64,000 nt of DNA from Kutzneria sp. 744. Its GTDB lineage: Bacteria; Actinomycetota; Actinomycetes; Mycobacteriales; Pseudonocardiaceae. Position 1 is the first letter of the stretch. Each line of letters begins with the position of its first letter. Below are positions 54,011 through 62,727 of the stretch, piece by piece. The DNA lies in NCBI RefSeq assembly GCF_000568255.1, contig NZ_KK037166.1:623205-687204 (forward strand), given 5' to 3'. The notes under the pieces were generated by a model. It had not been told where the DNA came from. It did no database searches and saw nothing but the letters and a program-made list of their open reading frames with translations. Made by a program: the position numbers and the translations under genes.

Positions 54011-54322
54011 GTGTTCCACCTCGGTGAGATCCAGCTCGTGCGCGGACAGAAGGTATCCACCTCGGACCGATCTGACCACGTGGACGGGAAACGCCTTTCG
54101 CAGGCGCGAAAGGTAGGTGCGGACCACAGCCGGACCGGCGGAAGGCGCCTCAGCACCCCAGATCGACGTGACCAGTTCGTCGAGCGACGCGGGATTCTCT
54201 TTGCGCAGCAACAGGCTCATCAGCACCGCCCGCTGTTGCGGGGTGCCGAGGTCGAGTTGGGTCTCACCGTGCCAGGCTCGGATCAGGCCGAGCACCTCGA
54301 ACCGCAGTGCCTCGGCGTTCAC
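54005..54322 (-). pseudogene. 3'-truncated SARP-type regulator
   Basis: From GTG 54322 the frame encodes the OmpR/SARP winged-helix domain (LRFEVLGLIRAWHGETQLDLGTPQQRAVLMSLLLRKENPASLDELVTSIWG, then VVRTYLSRLRKAF and the hairpin RGGYLLSAHELDLTEVEH). It stops making sense exactly where the SDR remnant begins; the bacterial transcriptional-activator (BTAD) domain is missing. SARPs activate natural-product clusters. Confidence 0.65.
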
Positions 54323-54356
54323 TGTCGCTTTCGGACGCCGAGGTGCTGCGGTTCGA

Positions 54357-55250
54357 TCACCCGACGACACGGCGCAGCAGCGAGTCGGACGCGGTCATGA
54401 AGCTCTCGACGCGATTCGGCGTCATACCCAGCGACGGCCGGATCGGGCGTGCCTTGCGATCGAACATCACGCCCGTGCGATGGTTCAGGTCGTGCGTGAA
54501 CAGCACCGGCACGATGCGGCGGGCGTAGGTCTGCGGGGACTGCGCGAGCAGACCGACGAGGGCCTCGGTGGCCTTGTGGGCGAAGCTGCCCGCGCCGAGG
54601 TAGTTGGCGCGGATGTCGGTCTTGATCAGGCCGGGGTTGAGTCCGAAGTAGGCGGGTCCGTTCGTGGCGTTGGCGCCGTTGATGGTCAGCGCCTCGTTGG
54701 CCGCGACGGTGTTCATGTGCGCTGTGTTCTGGTTGTAGTCGGTCAACGCGTTGAGGTCAGCCGGGTTGCCGTCCTGGTCACCGCCGGGGCCCGCCATCAC
54801 GAAGACCCGCGCCCGGGGCGAGCTCGTCGGCCGGTTGACGCCGATGCGCTCGTGCAGGCCCTGCAGCAGGGCGTAGCGGCTCAGGTAGCTGACGGCCATG
54901 TCGCGTTCGACGCCTTCGGAGGTCTCCTCACGGAGCTTGGCGGCGGTGATCCCGTTGGTGAACAGGACGACGTCCTCGTCCTCGGCCGGCAGTTCCTCAC
55001 CGAGGCGGACCGCGCCGCTCATGGAGGACAGGTCGGCCTGCACGAAGCGCAGCCGCTTGTGCGGGGCGTCTCGGAGAGTGCGTCCGACAACGGTGACGCC
55101 CGCGCCGAGGGCCAGGGCCTGGCGGGCGATCGCCTGACCGAGGCCGTTGGTGCCGCCGACGACGGTGAGGCGCTTGCCCGTCAGGTCGAGCCGTTCGACG
55201 GGGGTCGAGCGGACGACGGTGGCGCGGTCAAGAGTTCCGAAGGCACCCAT
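54357..55250 (-). CDS. SDR-family oxidoreductase (atypical)
   Basis: This is a 297-residue short-chain dehydrogenase with VVGGTNGLGQAIARQALALG (cofactor glycine motif), VTVVGRTLRD, VLFTNGITA (the NNAG position is TNGI) and a later N...AANEAL segment where YxxxK is expected (HMNTVAANEAL), so the canonical catalytic tyrosine is not obvious. ATG 55250 is chosen because it has AAGGG nine bases upstream. The family resembles light-dependent protochlorophyllide-reductase-type SDRs; substrate unknown. Confidence 0.75.
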   Translation of the reverse strand: MGAFGTLDRATVVRSTPVERLDLTGKRLTVVGGTNGLGQAIARQALALGAGVTVVGRTLRDAPHKRLRFVQADLSSMSGAVRLGEELPAEDEDVVLFTNGITAAKLREETSEGVERDMAVSYLSRYALLQGLHERIGVNRPTSSPRARVFVMAGPGGDQDGNPADLNALTDYNQNTAHMNTVAANEALTINGANATNGPAYFGLNPGLIKTDIRANYLGAGSFAHKATEALVGLLAQSPQTYARRIVPVLFTHDLNHRTGVMFDRKARPIRPSLGMTPNRVESFMTASDSLLRRVVG

Positions 55251-55290
55251 GGTGTTCATCCCTTGGTGTTGTGGTGGGTGGAGTAGGTGG

Positions 55291-55680
55291 TCAGTTGTGG
55301 CAGGTGTTGTCGCAGAACGGTTTCCTCGACGACTGGCCGCAGGCACACAGCGCCACACGGGTTTCGCGCCGGGAGGACAGAAGAAGGTTGCCGTGCAGGA
55401 GGATCGGGCCGTTCTCGACCACTGTGACGAGTGTCGGGTCGGGCGGTGTCTCGGTGGAGCCGTCGCGACGGGTGTAGTGCAACGCCCCGCTGGGGCAGCG
55501 TCGCACCACCTCGGCGACCTCGTCGGCGTCCGCGCTGTCGGGCGAGATCCAGGGCCGTGTCTTGACGTCGAACACCGCAGGGAGCCCGCGCAGGCACTCG
55601 GCGAAGTGCAGGCAGCGGTTGCCGTCGAAGGCAACGGTGATGTCGGATCCGTCGTAGGACTTGGGTTTCGCCTCAGTCAT
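55291..55680 (-). CDS. Fe-S protein: YjdI-like mono-cluster plus CDGSH domain
   Basis: This is a 129-residue protein. The N-terminal half has CLHFAECLRGLPAVFD and VVRRCPSGALHY (a divergent 4Fe-4S/mono-cluster ligand set); the C-terminal half has the CDGSH-type ligands CACGQSSRKPFCDNTCH. Combined YjdI-CDGSH proteins carry 2Fe-2S/4Fe-4S clusters and are thought to act in electron transfer or redox sensing. It lies between two oxidoreductase genes on the same strand. Confidence 0.85.
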   Translation of the reverse strand: MTEAKPKSYDGSDITVAFDGNRCLHFAECLRGLPAVFDVKTRPWISPDSADADEVAEVVRRCPSGALHYTRRDGSTETPPDPTLVTVVENGPILLHGNLLLSSRRETRVALCACGQSSRKPFCDNTCHN

Positions 55681-55766
55681 CCTGTTTCCCAGCACAGTGT
55701 GGTGGCGGATCCGGGTCAGGTCATGGTGTTCCGGGTGGTTGCTGATCCAGCCGGCGTACTGCCGGG

Positions 55767-56699
55767 TCAGCGCGGGTCGGGGCGCAGGCGGACGACCCGC
55801 TTGCCGAATCCGTGGCGGGTGGCGACGTCGATGTAGGCGCGGCGGATGTCTTCGAGTGGGTACTCGGCCTCGACGGGCACGATCAGCTGCCCGGACACGA
55901 CGAGATCCTGCAGTGCCGTCCAGATCTCCGGGGACATGGCGTTGCCGTTGCCCTGGGACTGCACGCCGTAGCGGCTGACCGCCGCGTAGTCGGCGATCGT
56001 GTTGATGCGGGCCGGCGCCACGCCGAGCTCGATGGCGAGGTCGACGTACCCGCCGCCGAAGGTGTCGATGACCGCGTCGATCCCGCTGGGAGCCAGGTCC
56101 CGCAGTCGGGCGCTCAGTCCAGGTCCGTAGGCGACGGGTTCGATGCCGAGCCCTTCGAGGCGGTGGGCGTTGGCGGAGGAGGTGCCGCCGAGGACCCGCG
56201 CGCCCCGCAACCGGGCGAGCTGGACGGTGAACACACCGGCGCCACCCGAGGCCGACGACACGAACACGGTCTCCCCCTCGCCCGGATCGACGGCCGCGAC
56301 ACCGGCCCACCCCGTGGCACCCGAGGCGGGAATCGTTGCGGCGGAGGCGAAGTCGATGCCCTCGGGCATCTTCGCCGCGGTGGAGGCGTCGATGACGGTG
56401 AAGTCCGCCATCGCGGCGCGGGGGGCGAACCCGATCACCGGGTCGCCGACCTCGAAACCGGTGACTCCCGGCCCGAGCGCGGCGACCACGCCGGAGAAGT
56501 CGTGTCCCTGGCCCATCGGGAAGTCGGCGGGCCAGATCTGGGCGAACGCGCCTTCACGGATGCCGACCTCCGCCGGGTTGAGCGATGCCACCACCACGTG
56601 GACGAGGAGCTGGCCCTCGATGGGCTCCGGTCGGGCAACGTCGACGACGGAGAGGACCTCGGGTCCTCCGAAACGGGTGAACTGCACAGCCCTGGGCAT
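55767..56699 (-). CDS. NADPH:quinone oxidoreductase-like MDR protein
   Basis: This is a 310-residue zinc-independent medium-chain dehydrogenase: MPRAVQFTRFGGPEVLSVVDV at the start, VFVSSASGGAGVFTVQLARLRGARVLG (cofactor motif) and a C-terminal VEAEYPLEDIRRAYIDVATRHGFGKRVVRL. ATG 56699 has GGAG six bases upstream. It resembles the oxidoreductase at 11482 in family. Probably an enone/quinone reductase in the same stress unit as the Fe-S protein. Confidence 0.88.
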   Translation of the reverse strand: MPRAVQFTRFGGPEVLSVVDVARPEPIEGQLLVHVVVASLNPAEVGIREGAFAQIWPADFPMGQGHDFSGVVAALGPGVTGFEVGDPVIGFAPRAAMADFTVIDASTAAKMPEGIDFASAATIPASGATGWAGVAAVDPGEGETVFVSSASGGAGVFTVQLARLRGARVLGGTSSANAHRLEGLGIEPVAYGPGLSARLRDLAPSGIDAVIDTFGGGYVDLAIELGVAPARINTIADYAAVSRYGVQSQGNGNAMSPEIWTALQDLVVSGQLIVPVEAEYPLEDIRRAYIDVATRHGFGKRVVRLRPDPR

Positions 56700-56847
56700 G
56701 GTCGTCTCCTGGCGTTCTGTCACGGAGGTAGGTCGGTGATGCGGTCGAGCACGACGATCGGCGTCTTGCGGGCGACCGGGTTCCTGCCGGTGGCGCCGGG
56801 CCGTCCTCGGCCGCCCATTCGCCTTGCGAACGCACGGTGTCGCACCT

Positions 56848-57243
56848 TCAGGAATCGAGCTGTCGTTGTGCCGCGGCGGTGTCGACGACGAACCACATGT
56901 CCTGGACGCGGCCGTCGCGCACCCGGTAGAAGGCGGTCTCGTCGACCTCGAACGAACCGCCGGTGGGCCGGACGCCGAGCCATTCCCGCACCGGTGTGCC
57001 GGCATCGACCAGCCGTGCCGCCAGCCGGTCGCCTTCGACGACGACCTCGTGGGCCGTCCAGACGAGGTCGGGCACCGCCTCGCCGGCCGTGTACCGCATC
57101 GCCGTCATGACGTCGTCGCGGCTGACGGGCCGGCCGTTCAGCGTGACCTGGTCGTGGAAGAGCTCGCTCAGCTCGTCGAACCGGCGGTTGTTGAGCAGGT
57201 CGAGGTAGTTCCGGTAGAACCCGCGCAAGTCGTTGTGAGACAT
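56848..57243 (-). CDS. SnoaL-like/NTF2-fold protein
   Basis: This is a 131-residue NTF2-fold protein (FYRNYLDLLNNRRFDELSELFHDQVTLNG, and the C-terminal FYRVRDGRVQDMWFVVD). ATG 57243. It lies 11 bp downstream of the FMN reductase gene and is co-transcribed with it. Confidence 0.8.
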   Translation of the reverse strand: MSHNDLRGFYRNYLDLLNNRRFDELSELFHDQVTLNGRPVSRDDVMTAMRYTAGEAVPDLVWTAHEVVVEGDRLAARLVDAGTPVREWLGVRPTGGSFEVDETAFYRVRDGRVQDMWFVVDTAAAQRQLDS

Positions 57244-57253
57244 GGGGTAAGCC

Positions 57254-57844
57254 TCAGGCCGCCGAGACGGCGGCCGCTTGGCGCATGGACCGCATCGCGC
57301 CGGCCCAGCTCTCCAGCTGGTCGAACAGCACCTGGGCGAACGCGGCATGGATCTCGGCCGGCGTGAACGCGGTGAAGTTCTCGAAGTCGGTGAACAGCGA
57401 GAAGCTGAGCTGCTGCTGGACGTGCGCGACCTGGAGCTCGCTGAGCACGCCGCGCAGGTGCTCGATGGCCCGCGCGCCGCCGACGCCGCCGTAGCTGACG
57501 AACCCGGCCGCCTTGTTGTTCCACTCCTGGTAGAGGTAGTCGATCGCGTTCTTCAGCACGCCGGACGTGGAGTGGTTGTACTCCGGCGTGACGAACACGT
57601 ACGCGTCGTACTCGGCGATCTTGCCGGCCCACGCCCTGGTGTGGTCCTTCGAGTACAGGTCGGGTCCGGCCTTCGCGGACACGGGCTCGTCGAGGTGCGG
57701 CAGCGGATAGTCGAGCAGGTCGAGCAGCTCGTACTCGACGCCGGCGCGCCCGGCGGCCTGCGCCATCACCCAGTCGGCGACGGTCTTGCCGTTGCGGCCG
57801 GGGCGGGTGCTGCCGATGACGACGGCGATCTTGAGCGTGGACAT
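57254..57844 (-). CDS. NADPH-dependent FMN reductase
   Basis: This is a 196-residue flavodoxin-like fold. The FMN-binding motif GSTRPGRNGKTV (11-22), PEYNHSTSGVLKNAIDYL and SYGGVGGARAIEHLRGVL are family hallmarks. Such reductases supply reduced flavin or reduce azo/quinone compounds. ATG 57844 has GAGGG six bases upstream. The promoter shares an operator with the divergent MarR gene. Confidence 0.9.
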   Translation of the reverse strand: MSTLKIAVVIGSTRPGRNGKTVADWVMAQAAGRAGVEYELLDLLDYPLPHLDEPVSAKAGPDLYSKDHTRAWAGKIAEYDAYVFVTPEYNHSTSGVLKNAIDYLYQEWNNKAAGFVSYGGVGGARAIEHLRGVLSELQVAHVQQQLSFSLFTDFENFTAFTPAEIHAAFAQVLFDQLESWAGAMRSMRQAAAVSAA

Positions 57845-57868
57845 GGCCATCCCTCGATTCGGTCGATT

Positions 57869-57884
57869 ACGTGAACGTTCATGT
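57869..57884. promoter_or_regulatory. MarR operator in FMN reductase/MarR divergent promoter
   Basis: ACGTGAACGTTCATGT is a near-perfect 16-bp palindrome (TGAACGTTCA core) 25 bp before ATG 57844 and 51 bp before the MarR start at 57935. Confidence 0.65.
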
Positions 57885-57934
57885 ATTTCTGGCAGGCCGG
57901 GCGCCCGAAAATCCACCGGGGATAGGCTCGGCCG

Positions 57935-58444
57935 ATGACGGAGAACGCCGACTGGCTGAGTGCGGACGAGGCCCGCACCTGGCGCGCGCTGCACGCGGCG
58001 CTGGTTCTGCTGCCCGTCGCCCTGGACGCGCAGCTGCAGCGTGACGCCCAGCTGAGCTACCTGGAGTACTACGTGCTGGCCGGGCTGACCGACGCGCCGT
58101 CGGGTCGGCGTCGCCTCAGCGAGCTGGCCATCCTGACCAACGCCGAGCTGTCGCGGATCTCCCACCTGGTGGCGCGGTTGGAGAAGCGCGGCCTGCTGGA
58201 GCGCCGGGTCGACCCCGACGACGCCAGGGCCACCAACGCCGTGCTCACCGAGGCGGGCCGGGCGAAGATGGAGCAGGCCGCGCCGGGACACGTGGCGACG
58301 ATCCGCGAACTGGTCTTCGACGGCCTGGGCGAGACCGGGCGGGACGAGTTGAAGAACACCGCGTCCCGGATCGTGGCCGCGCTCAACGCCAGCGACCTGC
58401 CGCTGGCGCCGACCATCCGCAAGGCGTTGCGCGAGACGACATAG
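57935..58444 (+). CDS. MarR-family regulator divergent from FMN reductase
   Basis: This is a 169-residue MarR protein: RRLSELAILTNAELSRISHLVARLEKRGLLERR and the wing DPDDARATNAVLTEAG. The ligand-side helices are typical of aromatic-sensing MarRs. It is the likely repressor of the divergent flavin reductase gene and of itself. Confidence 0.88.
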   Translation: MTENADWLSADEARTWRALHAALVLLPVALDAQLQRDAQLSYLEYYVLAGLTDAPSGRRRLSELAILTNAELSRISHLVARLEKRGLLERRVDPDDARATNAVLTEAGRAKMEQAAPGHVATIRELVFDGLGETGRDELKNTASRIVAALNASDLPLAPTIRKALRETT

Positions 58445-58489
58445 CTCGTCACGGCCGGCACGGCTCGCGTTACCGTCGAAGCTGTGCGT

Positions 58490-58966
58490 TCAGTCGCCAG
58501 CGGTGTCCAGATGGCGACGCAGGGCCGCCGTGAGCGTCTCGACGCTCGCGAGCTCGTCCGCGGTCAGCGCGTCGACGAACAGCTCGCTAATCGCTTGCAG
58601 GTGAGGAGCGGCGCCGCGACGGAGCTCGGCGGCCCCGGTCTCGGTCAGCACGATCTCGGCGGCGCGCAGGTCCTTCGCGTTGCCTTCGCGGGTGACGAGG
58701 TCCTTGGACTCCATTCGCCTGAGGTGGTGCGAGAGCCTGCTGCGCTCCCAGTCGCACACCTCCGCGAGCACCGACGACCGCAGCCGCTGACCGTCGGCCT
58801 CGTGCAGGGCGAGCAGGACCTGATAGTCGGCCGGGGACAGGATCGACTCCCGCTGCATGCGCCGCGCCATCCGGGTTCTGAGCCGTTCCGCGGTCTCGAT
58901 GAAGTTCCGCCAGATCCGCAGCTCGTCGCCCGTCGGCCTGCGCCGCTCGCCGCCCGCCTCGCCCAT
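58490..58966 (-). CDS. MarR-family regulator with double-palindrome operator
   Basis: This is a 158-residue MarR protein (VLLALHEADGQRLRSSVLAEVCDWERSRLSHHLRRMESKDLVTRE is the recognition region). ATG 58966 is chosen for the GGAG six bases upstream; the longer ORF start (59011) would run through operator repeats. It is autoregulated by the 40-bp palindrome immediately upstream. Confidence 0.85.
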   Translation of the reverse strand: MGEAGGERRRPTGDELRIWRNFIETAERLRTRMARRMQRESILSPADYQVLLALHEADGQRLRSSVLAEVCDWERSRLSHHLRRMESKDLVTREGNAKDLRAAEIVLTETGAAELRRGAAPHLQAISELFVDALTADELASVETLTAALRRHLDTAGD

Positions 58967-58990
58967 GTGCCGCTCCAGTAGTTGACGCAT

Positions 58991-59057
58991 CAGTAGTTGA
59001 TGTCTCAACACTAGCGACCGACGATTGACGCGTCAATATTGACGCGTCAATCGTCGG
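58991..59057. promoter_or_regulatory. 40-bp perfect palindrome with two tandem boxes, plus flanking repeats
   Basis: Positions 59018-59057 are a perfect 40-bp palindrome. It is made of two abutting copies of ATTGACGCGTCAAT (59024-59037 and 59038-59051) flanked by CCGACG/CGTCGG. Next to it, GTTGATGTCTCAAC (58996-59009) is a related imperfect box. It lies just upstream of the MarR gene, in the gap before the DUF2264 gene end. Confidence 0.7.
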
Positions 59058-59108
59058 CGGAGGTCCACGCCGGCCCAGTTCAAGGAGCACTGCCGGCCAG
59101 CGAGCGCG

Positions 59109-61046
59109 TCAGGGACGCTCCGCACCTCCGAAGGCGGGCAGGGAAAGGGTGACCCGATGGCTGTCCGGCCAGAACAGCTGAACCTGGTCCGACACCACGT
59201 GCAGATCCGGCGCCGGCGAACCGCGACCGAGCACCACCACGGCGGCGAGCACCTCGCCGAGCGGGACCGAGCCCCTCGTCGCCAGCCAGGGCGTCGCGGT
59301 CCACCGTCCGAGCGGCGTGACGTCCCGCTCGACGGCCACGCCGCTGCGCGCGAACCCGCGTAGCGGCCGCAGCTCCGAGCGGAGCCGGCCGACGCAGGCG
59401 CTGGCGGCCGATCCGCTGACCGTCAACGGCTTGTCGTCGCCCGACACCGGCCAGCCGCCGAGGCGGACCGCACGCCAGCGCTCGTCCGGCTCATCGGCGT
59501 CGATCCGGCACAGGCGCACCTCGGTGCCGCCGCGCAGGACGGAGGCGACGGTGAGCACGGGTCCGGCGGTGACGGGCCCACCGCGGCCGGAGCCGTGGTC
59601 GGGCGAGCGGTCGTCGATGTCGACCCAGCGGACCGGACCGCTGGACGCCGCCAGCAGAATGCCGCCGGGCCGCTCCCCCACGTACAGCGTGCGGAAACCC
59701 GCCCGGTGGCTGGCCCGGCCGTCGGCGTCGATCACGGCCACGGTGTTGTCCAGCGGCCGGGCCCAGCCCGACGAGGGCGGCATCGTGACGGTGGAGTAGC
59801 CGAGCCGGCTGTACAGCGGCGAGTCGGAACGCTGGTCGTCGGGCAGAGCATGGTCGGTGCCATGGTTGAGCACGACGGCGAAGCCGTCCTGCCGGCGGGC
59901 GGAGAGCAGCCAGCCCGGCGCGGTCACCGCCCGCTCCTCGTCGCCGATCTCCACCGGCAGCGGCCGCTCCGGCGACGTCCACACCGGGTGGCCGGCGGGC
60001 AGCACGAGGCCGAGCATGCCCTTGGCCGCCCAGTACGGCGATCCGGGACCGGAGTAGGCCTGCCGGACCGCCGGCCACTCCCCGTGCCACCCCAGGCTCA
60101 GGATGCCTTTGGCGTCCAGCGCCCCGTTGGTGACGAAGTACTGCGCCATGCGCGTGGTCACGCGGCGGATGAGCCCTGCATCGAGCCCGCCGGTCCCGGT
60201 CAGCGCGGCCACCCAGAACGGCGCCGCCGTGGCGAACCGGTACGTCAGGCTGCGGCCCTGCATCAGCGGCGCCCCGTCGGCGCCGACCAGGCGCACCGCG
60301 TCGTCCAGGTACCGGGTCAGGTCCGCGGCCCACTGAGCCCGCACCCCGGCCGTGACCAGTGAACCGGTGACGTCGAACAAATGGGTCCACAGCAACGGGT
60401 ACAGGTGCAGCGCCCAGCCGACGTAGTGGTCGTAGGCCCGCTCCGGGCCGTCGCTCAGCCAACCGTCGCGCCGTCGCATCCCCGCGTGCACGGCGAGGTC
60501 CGCCTCGATGTCCTCGGCCGACCACGGGCCGCCGACCTCGCGCAGGAAGGACTCGACGACGATGCGGAACCACACCCAGTTGATCGGCGGGTAGGGCTGC
60601 CCGATCACGCCGGCCAGCCAGTCGACCACGCGCTCCCGCACGCCGGCGGCGAGCCGGTCCCACAGCCAGGGACGGGTCAGCTGCAGGATCAGGGCGATGG
60701 ACGCGGCCTCGACCTTCGCCTGGTCGAGCCGGTCGACGCGCGGCCACGCCTCCGGCGAGGAGGGATCCGTTCCGGCGGCGAGCCCGACGGCGTACCGCTC
60801 CAACCAGCCGTCGGGATCGACACCGCCGTTGCCGGCGACGAGGAAGCCGGCCAGCAGGAACGTGCGGGCGAAGCCCTCCAGGCCGTCGGAGGCAGCCCCG
60901 TTTCCGCTGTTCGGTCCCGGGAGGTCCACCCGTGCGCCCAGCGGCGACCGGTACGGCTCCACCGCGACCAGCATCCGCCGCGCCAGGGCGACCCAGTCGT
61001 CCCGGGTCCAGCCTGCCCCGTGCGGCGTCGGGATCTCCGGATTCAC
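59109..61046 (-). CDS. DUF2264 protein
   Basis: This is a 645-residue protein without a signal peptide. The N-terminal part (GLEGFARTFLLAGFLVAGNGGVDPDGWL; RAYDHYVGWALHLYPLLWTHLF) is an (alpha/alpha)-barrel like those of unsaturated-glucuronyl-hydrolase-type enzymes; the rest is beta-rich (VLSLGWHGEWPAVRQAYSGPGSPYWAAKG). The GTG at 61046 overlaps the permease stop (GTGA), so it is the last gene of the uptake operon. DUF2264 has no firmly known activity; it probably processes the imported sugar. Confidence 0.75.
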   Translation of the reverse strand: MNPEIPTPHGAGWTRDDWVALARRMLVAVEPYRSPLGARVDLPGPNSGNGAASDGLEGFARTFLLAGFLVAGNGGVDPDGWLERYAVGLAAGTDPSSPEAWPRVDRLDQAKVEAASIALILQLTRPWLWDRLAAGVRERVVDWLAGVIGQPYPPINWVWFRIVVESFLREVGGPWSAEDIEADLAVHAGMRRRDGWLSDGPERAYDHYVGWALHLYPLLWTHLFDVTGSLVTAGVRAQWAADLTRYLDDAVRLVGADGAPLMQGRSLTYRFATAAPFWVAALTGTGGLDAGLIRRVTTRMAQYFVTNGALDAKGILSLGWHGEWPAVRQAYSGPGSPYWAAKGMLGLVLPAGHPVWTSPERPLPVEIGDEERAVTAPGWLLSARRQDGFAVVLNHGTDHALPDDQRSDSPLYSRLGYSTVTMPPSSGWARPLDNTVAVIDADGRASHRAGFRTLYVGERPGGILLAASSGPVRWVDIDDRSPDHGSGRGGPVTAGPVLTVASVLRGGTEVRLCRIDADEPDERWRAVRLGGWPVSGDDKPLTVSGSAASACVGRLRSELRPLRGFARSGVAVERDVTPLGRWTATPWLATRGSVPLGEVLAAVVVLGRGSPAPDLHVVSDQVQLFWPDSHRVTLSLPAFGGAERP

Positions 61047-61867
61047 TTGACCGCCCCGGTCGCGAGGCCAGACCGCCACTGCCGCTGCAGCACGATGAAG
61101 GCGATCACCAGCGGCAGCACCGCCAGCAGCGATCCGGTGACGACCAGCGGCGTGTACTGCGGGAACTGCGTCACGCGGGTGCTCCACTGGAACAGGCCGA
61201 GGCTCATCGGGAACAGCCGGGGATCGGTGAGCATCACCAGCGGCAGGAAGACGTTGTTCCAGATCCCGACGAACTGGAACAACAGCACCGTGACGAGGCC
61301 GGGCCGCATCATCGGCAGCGCCACGGTGAAGAACGTGCGCAGCTCCCCCGCCCCGTCCATCCGCGAGGCCTCCAGCACCTCGCCCGGCACCGCCGCGTCG
61401 GCGTACACGCGGGCCAGGTACACGCCGAACGGGTTGGTGAGCAACGGAAGGAACACCGCCCAGAAGGTGTCCACCACGTGCAGCTGCGCCGCCAGCAGGT
61501 ACAGCGGCAGGGCCAGGGCCGTGGTCGGCACCAGCACGCCGGCGAGCGTCAGCGCGAACAGCAGGCGCCGCCCGGGGAAGCTGAGCTTGGCGATCGCGTA
61601 CCCCGCGGCGGTGCAGATCAGCGAGCCCAGGACCGCGCCGAGACCGGCGTAGAGCAGCGAATTCCGGATCCACCACAGGAAAACGCCGCCGTCCTGGTCG
61701 AACAGCGCGCTCACGTTGGCGCCGAGGTTCCAGTGGCCGAAAGCGAAGGCGCTGGTGGTGGAGAACTCGCCCAGCGACTTGGTGGCCGAGGTGACCAGCC
61801 ACACCAACGGCAGCACGCTGTACAGCGCCGCCAACAGCAGCACGAGGTGCACCGACGCCTTTCTCAT
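61043..61867 (-). CDS. Carbohydrate ABC transporter permease 2
   Basis: This 274-residue inner-membrane permease has six segments and the EAA loop (LEASRMDGAGELRTFFTVALPMMRPGL). ATG 61867 has GGAGG upstream and overlaps the previous stop. It pairs with the preceding permease; this is the MalG-type subunit. The ATPase is not in the window (usually a shared MsiK). Confidence 0.92.
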   Translation of the reverse strand: MRKASVHLVLLLAALYSVLPLVWLVTSATKSLGEFSTTSAFAFGHWNLGANVSALFDQDGGVFLWWIRNSLLYAGLGAVLGSLICTAAGYAIAKLSFPGRRLLFALTLAGVLVPTTALALPLYLLAAQLHVVDTFWAVFLPLLTNPFGVYLARVYADAAVPGEVLEASRMDGAGELRTFFTVALPMMRPGLVTVLLFQFVGIWNNVFLPLVMLTDPRLFPMSLGLFQWSTRVTQFPQYTPLVVTGSLLAVLPLVIAFIVLQRQWRSGLATGAVK

Positions 61868-62727
61868 CGGTACCTCCGGGTCGACAGGCGCATCACCAGC
61901 GCGGACAGCACCGCCGACACCACCGCCAGCAGCACGGACGCGGCCGCCGCGCGGCCGTAGTCGTTGGTGATGAAGGCCGATTCGTACACGTACAGGCTCG
62001 GGGTCCAGGTGCTGGTCACAGCCCCGGTGAAACTGCGCAGCACCAACGGCTCGGTGAACAGCTGCAGCGAGCCGATGACGGTGAACACCAGCGCCACGAA
62101 CGCCGTCGGCCGCACCAGCGGGACCTTGATCGTCAAAGCCGTGCGCACCGGACCGGCGCCGTCGGCCCGGGCCGCCTCCAGTATCTCCTTCGGCACCGCC
62201 CGCAGCGCCGTGTAGAAGATCACGACGTTGTAGCCGACCCACTGCCAGGTGGCGATGTTCACCACCGCGGGCAGGATTCCCCGCCCGCTCAGCGGGTCGA
62301 AGCCCAGCAGCGAGGCCAGCGGCCCGACACCCGGGCTGTACAGGTACGCCCAGATCAGGCCGCCGATCACCACCGGCACCGCATACGGCAGGAACAGCGC
62401 GAGCGTCCAGACCTGCCGCAGCCGCACGACCGCGGAATCCAGCAGCAGCGCCAGCACCAGCGCGAGGACCAGCATCACCGGCACCTGCACGAGGGCGTAC
62501 AGCGCGACGGTCAGCACGCTCTGGCCGAAGGCCCGGTCCACCAGCACCGACAGGTAGTTGCCCATGCCGACGAACACCTGGCGGGGACCGTCGAATCCCA
62601 GGCCGGACAACCGGTCCGTGAACAGGCTCAGGTACACCGTGTACAACACCGGCACGAGCACGGTGAGCACGAGCAACACCGCGAACGGCAACACCAGCGT
62701 GAAACCCGCGCCACGGCGACGTCTCAC
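61864..62727 (-). CDS. Carbohydrate ABC transporter permease 1
   Basis: This 287-residue MalF-type permease has an EAA loop (LEAARADGAGPVRTALTIKVPLVRPT). GTG 62727 overlaps the binding-protein stop (GTGA). Confidence 0.92.
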   Translation of the reverse strand: MRRRRGAGFTLVLPFAVLLVLTVLVPVLYTVYLSLFTDRLSGLGFDGPRQVFVGMGNYLSVLVDRAFGQSVLTVALYALVQVPVMLVLALVLALLLDSAVVRLRQVWTLALFLPYAVPVVIGGLIWAYLYSPGVGPLASLLGFDPLSGRGILPAVVNIATWQWVGYNVVIFYTALRAVPKEILEAARADGAGPVRTALTIKVPLVRPTAFVALVFTVIGSLQLFTEPLVLRSFTGAVTSTWTPSLYVYESAFITNDYGRAAAASVLLAVVSAVLSALVMRLSTRRYR

